A stretch of DNA of 64,000 bases from NCBI RefSeq assembly GCF_016653295.1, contig NZ_NHSF01000054.1:124001-188000 (forward strand), in the 5' to 3' direction. This DNA is from Halochromatium salexigens. Its GTDB lineage: Bacteria > Pseudomonadota > Gammaproteobacteria > Chromatiales > Chromatiaceae. Made by a program: the position numbers and the translations under genes. Within the stretch, counting starts at the first letter, position 1, and every line of letters starts with the position of its first letter. A model generated the notes under the pieces. It saw nothing but the letters and a program-made list of their open reading frames with translations, did not search any database and was not told the origin of the DNA. Below are positions 16,842-27,587 of this stretch, in pieces.

Positions 16842-18240
16842 CTAGCGGGCGCCGCGCCCGAACAGCACCACCTTGACCGTCTCGAGGATGATGAGGATGT
16901 CTAGGAACAGGGTGTGGTTCTTGACGTAATAGAGATCGTACTGGAGCTTTTCCTTGGCGTCTTGGACCGAGGCACCATAGGGATAGCGCACCTGCGCCCA
17001 GCCACTGATGCCGGGGCGGATGCTGTGTCGGGCCAGGAAATAGGGGATCTGCTTGCTGAGCTGATTGACGAACAGCGGGCGTTCCGGGCGCGGGCCGATA
17101 AAGGACATCTCACCCCTAAGAACATTGAGGATCTGCGGTAGCTCGTCGATGCGCAATGTGCGGATCACGCGTCCGACCCGGGTAATGCGATCGTCGTTGC
17201 CGGCTGCCCAGCGGGGCTGTCCGTCCTTTTCTGCATCCGGGCGCATGCTCCGGAACTTACAGATCTCGAACGGTTTGTTGCCGAGGCCGACTCGGGTTTG
17301 CCAGTACAGGATCGGTCCTGGGCCCTCGAGCTTGATGGCGATGATCGTGAGCAGCATCACGGGCAAGGTCACGAGGAGCAGGACCAAGCTCAGGAGGATG
17401 TCGAACACGCGCTTGATGAGATTGCCGAACCAGCTCTGGCGGAAACCGCTGCCGAAGACAAGCCAGCTGCTGTTCATCGAGTCTAGCTGCAGGCGTTGAT
17501 GCTCGCGCTCGAAGAAGGAGGAGATGTCGGTGACGGTGATGCCATGCAGCTTGCACTCCAGCAGATCCTTGATGGGCAGGCTGTTGCGCCGCTCGCGGAT
17601 GGCGACGACGATTTCCTCGGCCTTGATGCTGCGGGCGAGATTGAGCAGGGTCTGACCGTTTTCGAGATAGATCGTACGATTCGCGGGGACTTCGCCTGGT
17701 TCCGTGGACTCAATAGCGAGGAACGCGAGGATCTTGTACGGATTATGCGCATTGGCATGGGTGCTTGCCGTTTCCAGCGTCATGGCGCGACTGCCCGATC
17801 CGAGCACGAGGATGCGGCGCGCAAAGGTGTCGGAGCGGCTGACGCGGCGATAGACCAAGCGCTCGCTGGCGAGCACGATGAAGACCACGCCGATGCTGAT
17901 GGCGAAGACCTCGGTGCCTGGTAACCTGAGTGGAAGCATGGGACCGATGAGTGCAAGCGCGGCCAGGGTCAGCAGCAGGGCGGCCGCGATGCGCAGTATG
18001 TCGTCGAGCCCCTCGGTGCCGACCTGGGCACGGGCTTCGCGATCGTAGAGCCCCATGGTTTCCATGATTAAAGACCATGGCAATCGCGAGTACGAGGTTG
18101 ATACCGAACTGCGCTCCCTGCTCGTCAGGCACCTGAGCAATATTAATCAGGGCCAATTGCAGGCAGGCAACAATGAGCAGGATCTCAATGCCCGCCAGGA
18201 TGAGCGTTTGGCGCGAGATGTGATGTCCGAAGAGCCGCAA
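16842..18240 (-). CDS. Exosortase-type sugar transferase (EpsB_2 / undecaprenyl-phosphate glycosyl-1-phosphate transferase), frameshifted
   Basis: The main frame gives the C-terminal ~400 residues: membrane helices, a CoA-binding-like middle region (LVLGSGSRA) and the bacterial sugar transferase domain with FDILLSLVLLL, KFRSMRPDAE, TRVGRVIRTLRIDELPQ and FIGPRPERP. This enzyme loads the first sugar phosphate on undecaprenyl phosphate. The family N-terminus (RLFGHHISRQTLIL, one membrane helix) lies in another frame and starts at a TTG at 18240 with GAGGG seven bases before it. Removing one A near 18070 joins FGINLVLAIAMVF to METMGLYDRE and gives a normal 465-residue protein. A sequencing error or a true inactivating mutation is possible. 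Confidence 0.82.
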
Positions 18241-18778
18241 TGTCTTGCCCTCATCCTTATCGATGACTTTAGTGACGTCATGTTGTAAGTCTACGCTGTG
18301 AACTCCGTCACAGCCAGAGCTTACGCGCGCTGATAAGGCTTGACATGGCTTCCCGCAGCCGCCTGAGCGCGCCGACATCCTGGTGCTCGAGAGCACCTAC
18401 GGCGATCGCTGCCACGAAGATTATGGCGGCAGCCGAGCAGTATTTTGGCGTCGACGGTTGTAATGCGCGGGTGGATCGACTCAGCGGGCTCGCCGGCGCG
18501 GGTTGACCATGGTCTTGGTTGTTTAGTATTTTTATACGTTTCCCGAGGCCATGCTTTCGGTGCATGGCTCCTTGTCAAGACCCTCTTGGCCCCTCAGGTA
18601 TCGGCTTTGAGGCCGACCGTCGCCTGTGCGGGTGCTCGGCATGTTTGACATCTCACCGGTTGCTGCCTCGGCGGCTGTGAGCAGCGGATGCTGCCTCGTG
18701 GCCTCCGGGTCGATCCGTACGGAGGACGCCTGCGTGCAATCACATTTGGCCGATGGGCCTGACCCTAACGAGACCGCG
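18241..18778. other. 538-base non-coding stretch before ilvB
   Basis: No intact gene is seen. It holds the 5' region of the sugar transferase, a perfect TGACGTCA palindrome near 18273-18280, a metallo-beta-lactamase-type coding remnant, and the untranslated leader of ilvB. No ilv leader peptide or attenuator could be recognised. Confidence 0.5.
18362..18430 (+). pseudogene. Remnant of a metallo-beta-lactamase-fold (YSH1/CPSF-type) RNA-processing exonuclease gene
   Basis: About 23 codons translate to PERADILVLESTYGDR followed by CHEDYGG. The E-S-T-Y-G-D-R-x-H core is diagnostic of beta-CASP metallo-beta-lactamase nucleases. The frame loses similarity on both sides and meets a stop soon after, so this is a fossil rather than a gene. 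Confidence 0.55.
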
Positions 18779-20524
18779 ATGGCGGCTGAGCGACCGCTAC
18801 TGAGTGGCGCCGAGATCGCTATTCAGGCGCTGATCGACGAGGGTGTCGAATACGTCTTTGGCTACCCTGGCGGGGCCGTATTGCATATCTACGACGCGCT
18901 TTTTCAGCGCGGCGATGCGATCAAGCATGTCTTGGTCCGCCATGAGCAGGGGGCGACCCATGCCGCAGACGGTTATGCGCGCGCGACCGGCAAATGCGGC
19001 GTCTGCTTGGTGACCTCAGGGCCGGGCGCGACTAATGCGGTCACCGGCATTGCCACCGCGCATCTGGACTCGATCCCGTTGGTGGTGATCACCGGTCAGG
19101 TACCGACGCCGGTCATCGGCAGCGATGCCTTCCAGGAGGTCGACACCGTCGGCATCACGCGTCCCTGCGTCAAACACAATTTTCTGGTCAAGCGGCTCGA
19201 AGACCTTGCGGAAACCATCCGTAAGGCGTTCTATATCGCGCAGTCCGGGCGTCCCGGACCGGTAGTGGTCGATATCCCGAAGGATGTGACCGATCCGAAT
19301 GTCAAGATTCCTTACGTTTATCCGCGCGATCTGAACATCCGCTCTTACAACCCGGCCAAGCGCGGCCATCTCGGGCAGATCCGCAAGGCGGTCGAGGCCA
19401 TGCTCGATGCCAAGCGGCCGATCTTCTACACCGGCGGCGGCGCGGTGCTGGACGATGCCGCCGCGCCACTGACCGAGCTGGTGCGTGCACTCGGCTTCCC
19501 GATCACCAGCACCCTGATGGGGCTGGGTGCCTACCCGATGACCGACAAGCAGTTCCTCGGCATGCTCGGGATGCACGGCACCTATGAGGCCAACATGGCC
19601 ATGCACGAGACCGATTGCCTGATCGCGATCGGCGCGCGCTTCGACGATCGGGTCACCGGCAAGATCGAGCATTTCTGTCCGCATGCCGAGATCATCCATG
19701 TCGATGTCGACCCCTCGTCGATCTCGAAGAATGTGAAGGTGCAGGTGCCGATCGTCGGCCCGGTCGGCAGCGTCGTCACCGACATGCTTAGCATCCTGCG
19801 CGAGAGCGGCGGGCGCCCGGATCAGACCGCGCTCGCGGCCTGGTGGGAACAGATCGATGCCTGGCGCGGCATCGACTGCATGCGCTACGACCGCTCGAGC
19901 CCGATGATCAAGCCGCAGTTCGCGGTCGAGACCCTGTACAAGGTCACCAACGGCGACCTCTACCTGACTTCGGATGTCGGTCAGCATCAGATGTTCGCGG
20001 CCCAGTTCTATCCGTTCGACAAGCCGCGCCGTTGGATCAACTCGGGTGGGCTCGGCACCATGGGCTTCGGCCTGCCGGCGGCGATGGGCGTGCAGCTCGG
20101 TCATCCGGACGCACAGGTGGCCTGTATCTCGGGCGAGGCGAGCATCCTGATGTGCATCCAGGAGATGGCAACCTGCAAGCAGTACAGTCTGCCGATCAAG
20201 GTCGTACTGCTGAACAACGGCTACATGGGCATGGTGCGCCAGTGGCAGGAGTTCTTCTACGAGAGCCGCTACGCCCATTCCTATGTCGACGCCTTGCCAG
20301 ATTTCGTCGCCCTGGCGCAGAGCTTCGGCCATGTCGGCATGCGCGTCGAGCAGCCGGATCAGCTCGAGTCGGCGATGCGCGAGGCCTTTGCGATGAAGGA
20401 TCGCTTCGTCTTCCTCGATGTGATCGTCGATCCATCTGAGAATGTCTATCCGATGATTTGCGCGGGTAAGGGCCATCACGAGATGGAACTGCCGCCAACC
20501 ATGTCTGAGCGGGAGCTGGCCTAG
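18779..20524 (+). CDS. ilvB: Acetolactate synthase, large catalytic subunit
   Basis: A 581-residue ThDP enzyme that condenses two pyruvates, or pyruvate and 2-oxobutyrate, in branched-chain amino acid synthesis. It has the N-terminal FGYPGGAVL motif with the catalytic Glu in RHEQGATHAADGYAR, a central FAD/Rossmann domain, and the C-terminal ThDP site (GDS-type region reading SGEAS, then LNNGYMGMVRQWQ). The frame stays open further upstream, but the ATG at 18779 gives the family length. Size matches IlvI-type (AHAS III) subunits. It is the first gene of ilvBNC, 14 bases before the small subunit. Confidence 0.95.
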   Translation: MAAERPLLSGAEIAIQALIDEGVEYVFGYPGGAVLHIYDALFQRGDAIKHVLVRHEQGATHAADGYARATGKCGVCLVTSGPGATNAVTGIATAHLDSIPLVVITGQVPTPVIGSDAFQEVDTVGITRPCVKHNFLVKRLEDLAETIRKAFYIAQSGRPGPVVVDIPKDVTDPNVKIPYVYPRDLNIRSYNPAKRGHLGQIRKAVEAMLDAKRPIFYTGGGAVLDDAAAPLTELVRALGFPITSTLMGLGAYPMTDKQFLGMLGMHGTYEANMAMHETDCLIAIGARFDDRVTGKIEHFCPHAEIIHVDVDPSSISKNVKVQVPIVGPVGSVVTDMLSILRESGGRPDQTALAAWWEQIDAWRGIDCMRYDRSSPMIKPQFAVETLYKVTNGDLYLTSDVGQHQMFAAQFYPFDKPRRWINSGGLGTMGFGLPAAMGVQLGHPDAQVACISGEASILMCIQEMATCKQYSLPIKVVLLNNGYMGMVRQWQEFFYESRYAHSYVDALPDFVALAQSFGHVGMRVEQPDQLESAMREAFAMKDRFVFLDVIVDPSENVYPMICAGKGHHEMELPPTMSERELA

Positions 20525-20538
20525 GGCCTGGAAGCAGC

Positions 20539-22097
<1,559 letters not shown>

Positions 22098-22124
22098 CCA
22101 GCCGCCGCGCTGAGCGCAAGTCAC

Positions 22125-22155
22125 GCAAAAAGGCCCCGAATCGGGGCCTTTTTGC
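22125..22155 (+). terminator. Rho-independent terminator of ilvBNC
   Basis: A 15-base perfect stem (gcaaaaaggccccga and its complement) around a single-base loop includes a run of five T. It could also work in the other direction for the toxin gene that ends at 22176. Confidence 0.9.
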
Positions 22156-22175
22156 TGTCTGGAAGCGCTCTGCTA

Positions 22176-22460
22176 CTAGCCTATGCCCAACTCGGCATGG
22201 GAGCCCAGTCGTACGAGTTGCAGTGTCTCTGCGTCAGGTTTGCGATAAATCAAAATCAGGTCGGGTTTGATGTGGCAGTCGCGGTGGTCTTTCCAGTCCC
22301 CGGTGAGGGCATGGTCGCGATACTGCTCAGGGAGATGGAGATCCCGGGCGAGGATCTCGATGATCTTCGTAAAGTCGCCTTGCAGGGATTGTCGGTGCCT
22401 GCCTTTCGCTTCGCGCTTGAGATCGCGTTTGAAGCTTGAGGTTTGTTTAATCTTCCGCAT
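22176..22460 (-). CDS. YafQ-family mRNA interferase toxin
   Basis: A 94-residue RelE-fold protein. The FKRDLKREAKG opening, the LPEQYRDHALTGDWKDHRDCHI centre and the PDLILIYRK strand with a following LVRLGSHAELG tail are the YafQ pattern; the last His is the usual catalytic residue. YafQ toxins cleave mRNA on the ribosome. Its start overlaps the end of the antitoxin gene by 14 bases. Confidence 0.9.
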   Translation of the reverse strand: MRKIKQTSSFKRDLKREAKGRHRQSLQGDFTKIIEILARDLHLPEQYRDHALTGDWKDHRDCHIKPDLILIYRKPDAETLQLVRLGSHAELGIG

Positions 22461-22701
22461 CCAGAACGGCTTGCAGCTGATCCAGCGTCACCGTCTCTGT
22501 CTCTCCTTGGCGCGCCGCTCGCATCGCAGCGATGGTTTCTTCGTTGGGCACCAGCGGCTCAAACGGCAAGGCGTGCTCTCTGGCAATCCGAGTCATCATG
22601 ATGCGGAAGGCATCGGAAACGGTCAGCCCCATGGCCGCGAGCACAGCGGTTGCCTCGTTTTTAACCTCCTCGCTAATGCGCGCCCGCACGACGGTATTCA
22701 T
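22447..22701 (-). CDS. RelB/DinJ-family antitoxin
   Basis: An 84-residue protein with an N-terminal ribbon-helix-helix (TVVRARISEEVKNEA, then AMGLTVSDAFRIMMTRIA) and an acidic C-terminal tail that would wrap the YafQ toxin. It should repress its own promoter as the toxin-antitoxin complex. It is the first gene of the pair. Confidence 0.9.
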   Translation of the reverse strand: MNTVVRARISEEVKNEATAVLAAMGLTVSDAFRIMMTRIAREHALPFEPLVPNEETIAAMRAARQGETETVTLDQLQAVLDAED

Positions 22702-22797
22702 GGCCTAAGCCTCTGGTAAGGATCACTTGGGCCACATTGTAGCCCAAGTTGGGGCCGCGTAACCAATGCCGAGCCTCAGAATCCGTTGGACCTAGAG

Positions 22798-23451
22798 CTA
22801 ACGGATCTGAGAAGGCTCATCCGTGCGCAGATAGGCCTCTTCTTCCGGCGTCAGGTCCACCTCGTCGAAGCCGGTGATCATTGGCATCACATGCTCGCGG
22901 AAGGAATGACCGGTGGTGAGCAGGTAGACATGGATGAGCACGAAGGCGAGGATCGCGAAGGCGGCGGCGGTATGCACCAGCGCGATGTTCTCGAGCCAGA
23001 CCGGGGCATTCGGCAGATTGCGCCAAGCGTAGTAGGACAGATAGGTCAGGCCGCTGACCCAGATCGCGGGGAAGAGCACGATCTTGAGCACCAGATAGGC
23101 CAGGGCCTGCAGCGGGTTGTGCTTGCGCCAGTAGGCCTTGCGGTAGGGATGGCGCTCGCCCTTGAAGATGCCGTAGACGTAGAAGCGCAGCACACTCCAG
23201 AGGCCGCTGCCGGTCGGGATGAAGTGCCGCCAGGCCCCCGTGGTGAAGAGCCAGAAGACGCTGAAGGCCCACAGCAGCAACAAGGCGAAGGCGGCCAGGG
23301 TGTGCAGGGTCACCGCGTCCTCGAAGCTGAGCAGACCATGGAAGCCGTGCAGCCCGAAGCCGCTGATCAGCAGCAGCATGATCAGCGCCATCTGGCACCA
23401 GTGCCAGAAGCGCTCGAAGATGCTGAAGATCTTGACGTGATGTAGGGCCAT
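22798..23451 (-). CDS. Membrane cytochrome b subunit partnering the octaheme cytochrome
   Basis: A 217-residue four-helix membrane protein of the Ni/Fe-hydrogenase/thiosulfate-reductase cytochrome b family. Paired His residues that could bind haem b are seen in FERFWHWCQM, LHGFHGL, TLHTLAA and LVHTAAAF. Such subunits exchange electrons between quinone and periplasmic cytochromes. Its ATG overlaps the stop of the octaheme cytochrome gene (TGATG), so the two are made together. The direction of electron flow is not evident. Confidence 0.85.
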   Translation of the reverse strand: MALHHVKIFSIFERFWHWCQMALIMLLLISGFGLHGFHGLLSFEDAVTLHTLAAFALLLLWAFSVFWLFTTGAWRHFIPTGSGLWSVLRFYVYGIFKGERHPYRKAYWRKHNPLQALAYLVLKIVLFPAIWVSGLTYLSYYAWRNLPNAPVWLENIALVHTAAAFAILAFVLIHVYLLTTGHSFREHVMPMITGFDEVDLTPEEEAYLRTDEPSQIR

Positions 23452-25175
23452 CAGTGTTGGTCTCCTTTCGGCGAGAAGAAGCGGATGCCGCCGTGGATGA
23501 GGATGCCACCGAAGATTCCAAAAACCAGGAAGGTGCCGAGGATATCAATCCAGCGGTTGCGGTCACGGCCGGGCAGATAGACACCCTTGACCTCGGCGAG
23601 ACGGCTGTCTTTCGGGGTGTGACAGTCGCCGCAGGCGAGGGCCTGCTCCTTAGGCGCCACCATGTGGGTGATCGGCCACCAGGAGAGGGTCTCGATGAAG
23701 CCGTATTCGCCCGAGTAGTCGAGGCCGAAGTCGGCCATGCCCTTCTCGATCGCGGCACCCATGTCGTAGTTGCCCCAGTAGGCGGCCTCGTCCTCGCCCC
23801 AAAGGTGGGTGTAGACCAGGGTGCCATTGCCCTTGTCGTAGGGCTGCCAGGTATGCATGCGCTTGAACGGCCAAATCCGTGAGCGCTCATCCTCGCGCGA
23901 GCCGGTGAAGCCGTTGATCTCGATCGACTCGGCGTTGGGGTCGAACCGGGTGTCGATGGTGGTGTAGCGCATCTGGCCATCGAACCAGTCGTACTCGGGG
24001 ACGACGTTCTCGTCGTAGGTGAAATTGCCCTTGATCGACTTATAGGTGTAGCGGTGGTCGCCGTTACCCTGGATGTAGCCTTCCTCATGGTAGCCCTCGC
24101 CGTTGCGGGTCTTGCCGGCGGTGCGCCAATCCCAGTCGACCACGGTGGCCACCCCGCCGCGCGCGAACTCGGGGATGTGGCAGGTCTGGCAGGCGATGCT
24201 CTGCACATGGTCGTTGAGCTTGAAGGCGGCGATGGAGTCGACCGGGTGCGGCGCCAGTCCGTGGCAGGATTCGCAGGTAGCGACATCGCTGCGCTGGCCG
24301 GGGAGTCCGGTGCCCTCGGTGTCCTTGGAGACGACGTTGTAGCGGCTGCCGGCCCAGACGTGCTGGTTGGTCACATGGCAGGCGCTGCAGGCGAAGTTGA
24401 GCCCATCGACGCCCATGTGCACGTCGAGGCTGCGGGGTGGTTTGATCAGCGCGGTCGAAAGATCGCCGTGCTTGACGTTATCGCCACCGCCACCGTTGAA
24501 GTGACAGGTGCCGCAGTTGGCGCGCTCGGGCAGGTCGACGCTTTGCGCGGCGGCGACCAGATCGATCGGCGGCTTGCCCTCGAGCATCACCGAGCAGGCC
24601 GCATGGCCCTCGCTGTTTGGGGTCTTGTAGTAGGTGCCGGTGGTTTCGTGACAGACCAGGCAGTCGATCTTGGTCTCGTCGGTGAAATCGAAAGTTTCGT
24701 CCTTCCAGCCATAGCCGGCGTGGCACTGGGCGCACATGCCCTCGTTGCCACGCGAGTTGGTGCAGAAGTTATTGATCAGGTAGCGCTTGCCAAGCTGCTG
24801 GCCGGTGTTCGGGTCTGTGTACGACCAAGTCCAATGGATGTTGCGCATGAAGTGCTCACCGGTCTCGGTATGGCAGCCGAGACAGGCCTGGGTCACCTCG
24901 GAGCCGTTGGCGAACGGCCCCTTGAGTGCCTCGAACTTGGTGTGATCGGCGGTGCCACCGCGCAGCGGCCCGGAGATCTGCGGCCCTGAGGTCTCGGAGG
25001 CGGGTGGCGTTGGCCAACCGCTGGGCTCGGCGCTGATGAGTTGGCCGAAGAGGCTCAAGCTAACGGCAAGCACGCCGGCGGTGAAGGATCGGCCGAGGGG
25101 GTTGGGCCGCATGGATCGTTTTTCGACTGGTCGTCGCGGGATCGAGGGGGTGCGGAAGCCAGGGAGACCGCGCAT
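23451..25175 (-). CDS. Octaheme c-type cytochrome, tetrathionate reductase (OTR) family
   Basis: A 574-residue secreted cytochrome with eight CxxCH haem sites: CLGCH, CAQCH, CLVCH, CGTCH, CSACH, CESCH, CQTCH and CGDCH. The spacing and length match the octaheme tetrathionate reductase-like family, whose members reduce tetrathionate, nitrite and hydroxylamine in vitro. A long N-terminal signal ends in ISAEPSG, and a C-terminal hydrophobic helix (ILGTFLVFGIFGGILI) may anchor it to the membrane. The ATG at 25175 is chosen because GGAGG lies seven bases before it; another in-frame ATG lies at 25112. With the cytochrome b it would form a quinone-linked complex. Confidence 0.88.
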   Translation of the reverse strand: MRGLPGFRTPSIPRRPVEKRSMRPNPLGRSFTAGVLAVSLSLFGQLISAEPSGWPTPPASETSGPQISGPLRGGTADHTKFEALKGPFANGSEVTQACLGCHTETGEHFMRNIHWTWSYTDPNTGQQLGKRYLINNFCTNSRGNEGMCAQCHAGYGWKDETFDFTDETKIDCLVCHETTGTYYKTPNSEGHAACSVMLEGKPPIDLVAAAQSVDLPERANCGTCHFNGGGGDNVKHGDLSTALIKPPRSLDVHMGVDGLNFACSACHVTNQHVWAGSRYNVVSKDTEGTGLPGQRSDVATCESCHGLAPHPVDSIAAFKLNDHVQSIACQTCHIPEFARGGVATVVDWDWRTAGKTRNGEGYHEEGYIQGNGDHRYTYKSIKGNFTYDENVVPEYDWFDGQMRYTTIDTRFDPNAESIEINGFTGSREDERSRIWPFKRMHTWQPYDKGNGTLVYTHLWGEDEAAYWGNYDMGAAIEKGMADFGLDYSGEYGFIETLSWWPITHMVAPKEQALACGDCHTPKDSRLAEVKGVYLPGRDRNRWIDILGTFLVFGIFGGILIHGGIRFFSPKGDQH

Positions 25176-25340
25176 GGATTGCCTCCAGTCAGTAATCGGT
25201 GCGAACTCTAGAGGCGCAATCGCCATGAGTCTGACCGGTAAGACTGCGCCGAGCGCGGCGATGCGTCGCTGATATGGCGCAAATTCTCGGGCTTGAGGAC
25301 TTGCCTGGCTGCGCTAGATCAATTCGTCGAGTGGCGAATC

Positions 25341-25364
25341 AAAAAACCCGCCTTGCGGCGGGTT
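25341..25364 (-). terminator. Rho-independent terminator after the SCP2 gene
   Basis: On the minus strand the eight-base stem AACCCGCC with loop GCAA runs into a row of six T. It lies 64 bases after the SCP2 stop. Confidence 0.8.
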
Positions 25365-25427
25365 CGAGCGTGGCTCGCGCGTGCGGCGCAGGGACGGCGC
25401 AGGGACGGCGCACGCGACCGCCGAGGA

Positions 25428-25841
25428 TCAACTGAGTTCGTCGGCGCCGATCTGCTGCATCAGGTTGAAGCTCTTGACGAAGGGCCCCGCCATGCGCGGA
25501 TCCTTGATCATGGCCGAGTAATCGCCGGTCTTGAACTTGAGCTTACCGGTGGCGTAAGCGGTGCCCATGCCGACCATGCCGATGCCTTTCTCGACCCACT
25601 TCAACCAATCCTTCATGTCGGCGCGCATGTCCCAGTCGGGTTGCTCGTCGGACCAGTCGCCGGCGCGCACACAGACGCCGTTCTCGACCACGAAGACGCC
25701 GCGCGGATCGGACTCATCCTTGAAGCCACAGGTGATGATGGAGTTGAAACCGATCTCAGCGAGCTTGCCGCTGACCTCGGGATCGTTGTTCCAGGCATCC
25801 TTGAGTTGGTTCATCCATTCGGCGGAAAAGAGTTTGGCCAT
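25428..25841 (-). CDS. SCP2 sterol-binding domain protein
   Basis: A 137-residue protein with the SCP2 pattern: an N-terminal helix (WMNQLKDAWNN), a strand region (GVFVVENGVCV) and the terminal AYATGKLKFKTGD-YSAM segment. Such single-domain proteins bind hydrophobic ligands in the cytoplasm. The ligand is not known. It stands alone, with its own terminator. A good GGACC/GGAG-like site precedes the ATG. Confidence 0.85.
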   Translation of the reverse strand: MAKLFSAEWMNQLKDAWNNDPEVSGKLAEIGFNSIITCGFKDESDPRGVFVVENGVCVRAGDWSDEQPDWDMRADMKDWLKWVEKGIGMVGMGTAYATGKLKFKTGDYSAMIKDPRMAGPFVKSFNLMQQIGADELS

Positions 25842-26024
25842 GGGTAATGGTCCTCCGTTATGGGTATTGGGATCGGCTTCTGGATGGATGGTGGTGCGTG
25901 CTTGCGGCGAGGTTCGGCTCGACGCCCATCACGCGCGCGCAAACCTCGCACGCCGTTATTCTAACAGCAAGCCAGCTCGGACAGGGTTGCCGAACCGCGT
26001 CCGTGGCAGCCGACAGCGAGCGCT

Positions 26025-27533
26025 TCAGCCGAGCTCGAGGCTGATACCGGCGGCGGCCAGTCGCTCCGCCTCTGTCTCGAATTCCAGCCGCGTCAGCGGA
26101 TGGTCATCGAGCCAACCTGCCGGGAAGCGCAGTTGCAGCGTCTCGCCCTCGGCGCTGATCTGGGGATTGGGCTCGGCGCTGGCGGAGCGGCCGCGATGCA
26201 TGAGCACCGCCAGTCGCAGCAGCAGCGCGAGCCGGCGCCCGCACAGGCGCGCCGGGCGCGGCAGCGCCGTGAAGACGTCGACGGGAAACTTGCGCCGGTG
26301 CCCCAGCACCAGCGCCGCGAGCGCATCTTGCTCCTGGCGCGTGAAGCCGGAGAGATCGGCGTGGCGCAGCAGATAGGCGCCGTGTTTCTGGTACTGACTG
26401 TGCGAGACGGCAAGCCCGATCTCATGCAGATCCGCCGCCCAGCCGAGCATCTTCGGGTAATTATCGTGATGCAACGCCCAGGTGTCGCGCAGTTGCTCGT
26501 AGAGATCCAGCGCGGTGGCGCGCACGCGGCTGGCATGCTCGCGGTCGATATCGAAGCGCCGACAGAGAGTGGCCACCGTGCGCTCGCGCACGTCTTCGTG
26601 ATGCACGCGTCCGACCATCTCGTAGATCAGGCCCTCGCGCAAGGCCTCGTCCGAGGCCCGCATCTGTTGGATCTCTAGGGCTTGGAAGACCGCTCGCAGC
26701 ACGGCGACGCCACCGGCAAAGACCGGTCGACGCTCCTCGCTGAGGCCTTTGAACGCGAGTGCCGAGAGCTTGCCGCAATCGATCATTGCCGCGCGCAATT
26801 GGGCGAGCCCATCGGCGGTGATGCCATCGTCGCTCCAGCCCTCGGCGGCGATGACCGCGGCGATGGCCTTGATGGTGCCGGAACTGCCGCTCGCCGTGCT
26901 CCAGCCGGACTGGCGGAACAGCTCGCGCACCGGGCGGATCTCGAGCGCGCAGGCCAGCTCGGCCTTGTCCATCGCCTTAGCGGTGATCTTCTCACCCGGC
27001 AGATAGCGCCGCGAGATGCTGACGCAGCCCATGTGCAGGCTCTCGCGCAGCGTGGCCTTGAACCCCTGACCGACGATCAGCTCGGTGCTGCCGCCGCCGA
27101 TATCGACTACCAAGCGCTTCTCGTCACCGATGGCGAGCCCGTGGGCGACGCCGAGATAGACCAGGCGGGCCTCCTCGCGTCCGGCGATGACCTCGATCGG
27201 ATGGCCGAGCCTCTGCTCCGCCTGCTCCAGGAAACCGGTCTCCGGGCGGAGCTGCCGCAGGGTATTGGTGCCGACCGCGCGTACATTGGTCGCCTCGACA
27301 CCACGCAGGCGCTGGCCGATGCGCTCGAGGCAGGCCAGAGCACGCTCGCTGACCTCGGGTAGCAGGTCTTTATCCTCGGTGAGGCCCTCGCCGAGGCGTA
27401 CCATCTCTTTGTAGCGATCGATGGTCTGGAGACTACCGCCATCGATACGGGCGACCAGCAGATGGAACGAGTTCGAGCCCAGGTCCACCGCCGCGAAGCT
27501 GTCCGGCGGGGCGGGTTGAAAGGGATCGGCCAT
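26025..27533 (-). CDS. ppx: Exopolyphosphatase (Ppx/GppA family)
   Basis: A 502-residue protein with the actin-like phosphatase core: AAVDLGSNSFHLLVA at the N-terminus, the catalytic Glu near AGREEARLVYLG, and the second phosphate loop VVDIGGGSTELIVG. The C-terminal HD-like helical domain (from about residue 310) matches Ppx rather than short GppA. It releases phosphate from polyphosphate ends, and Ppx/GppA enzymes may also act on pppGpp. It stands as a single gene. Confidence 0.93.
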   Translation of the reverse strand: MADPFQPAPPDSFAAVDLGSNSFHLLVARIDGGSLQTIDRYKEMVRLGEGLTEDKDLLPEVSERALACLERIGQRLRGVEATNVRAVGTNTLRQLRPETGFLEQAEQRLGHPIEVIAGREEARLVYLGVAHGLAIGDEKRLVVDIGGGSTELIVGQGFKATLRESLHMGCVSISRRYLPGEKITAKAMDKAELACALEIRPVRELFRQSGWSTASGSSGTIKAIAAVIAAEGWSDDGITADGLAQLRAAMIDCGKLSALAFKGLSEERRPVFAGGVAVLRAVFQALEIQQMRASDEALREGLIYEMVGRVHHEDVRERTVATLCRRFDIDREHASRVRATALDLYEQLRDTWALHHDNYPKMLGWAADLHEIGLAVSHSQYQKHGAYLLRHADLSGFTRQEQDALAALVLGHRRKFPVDVFTALPRPARLCGRRLALLLRLAVLMHRGRSASAEPNPQISAEGETLQLRFPAGWLDDHPLTRLEFETEAERLAAAGISLELG

Positions 27534-27587
27534 ACAATTCTCGCGAGCGTGGGCGGCAACGGCGCCAGAGTATAATCGGCTTTCGGC

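Noticed and set aside
19016-20479. 487-codon frame antisense to ilvB
   Set aside because: It is a His/Asp/Arg-rich antisense shadow typical of GC-rich genes.
22817-24286. 489-codon minus-strand frame under the cytochrome genes
   Set aside because: It is a shadow frame with Pro/Ser/Arg-rich composition. The two cytochrome genes with eight CxxCH sites account for the region.
25385-25412. Short direct repeat gcgcagggacg before the SCP2 gene
   Set aside because: Two copies only, about 11 bases each, without spacer regularity; not a CRISPR array or a clear regulatory repeat.
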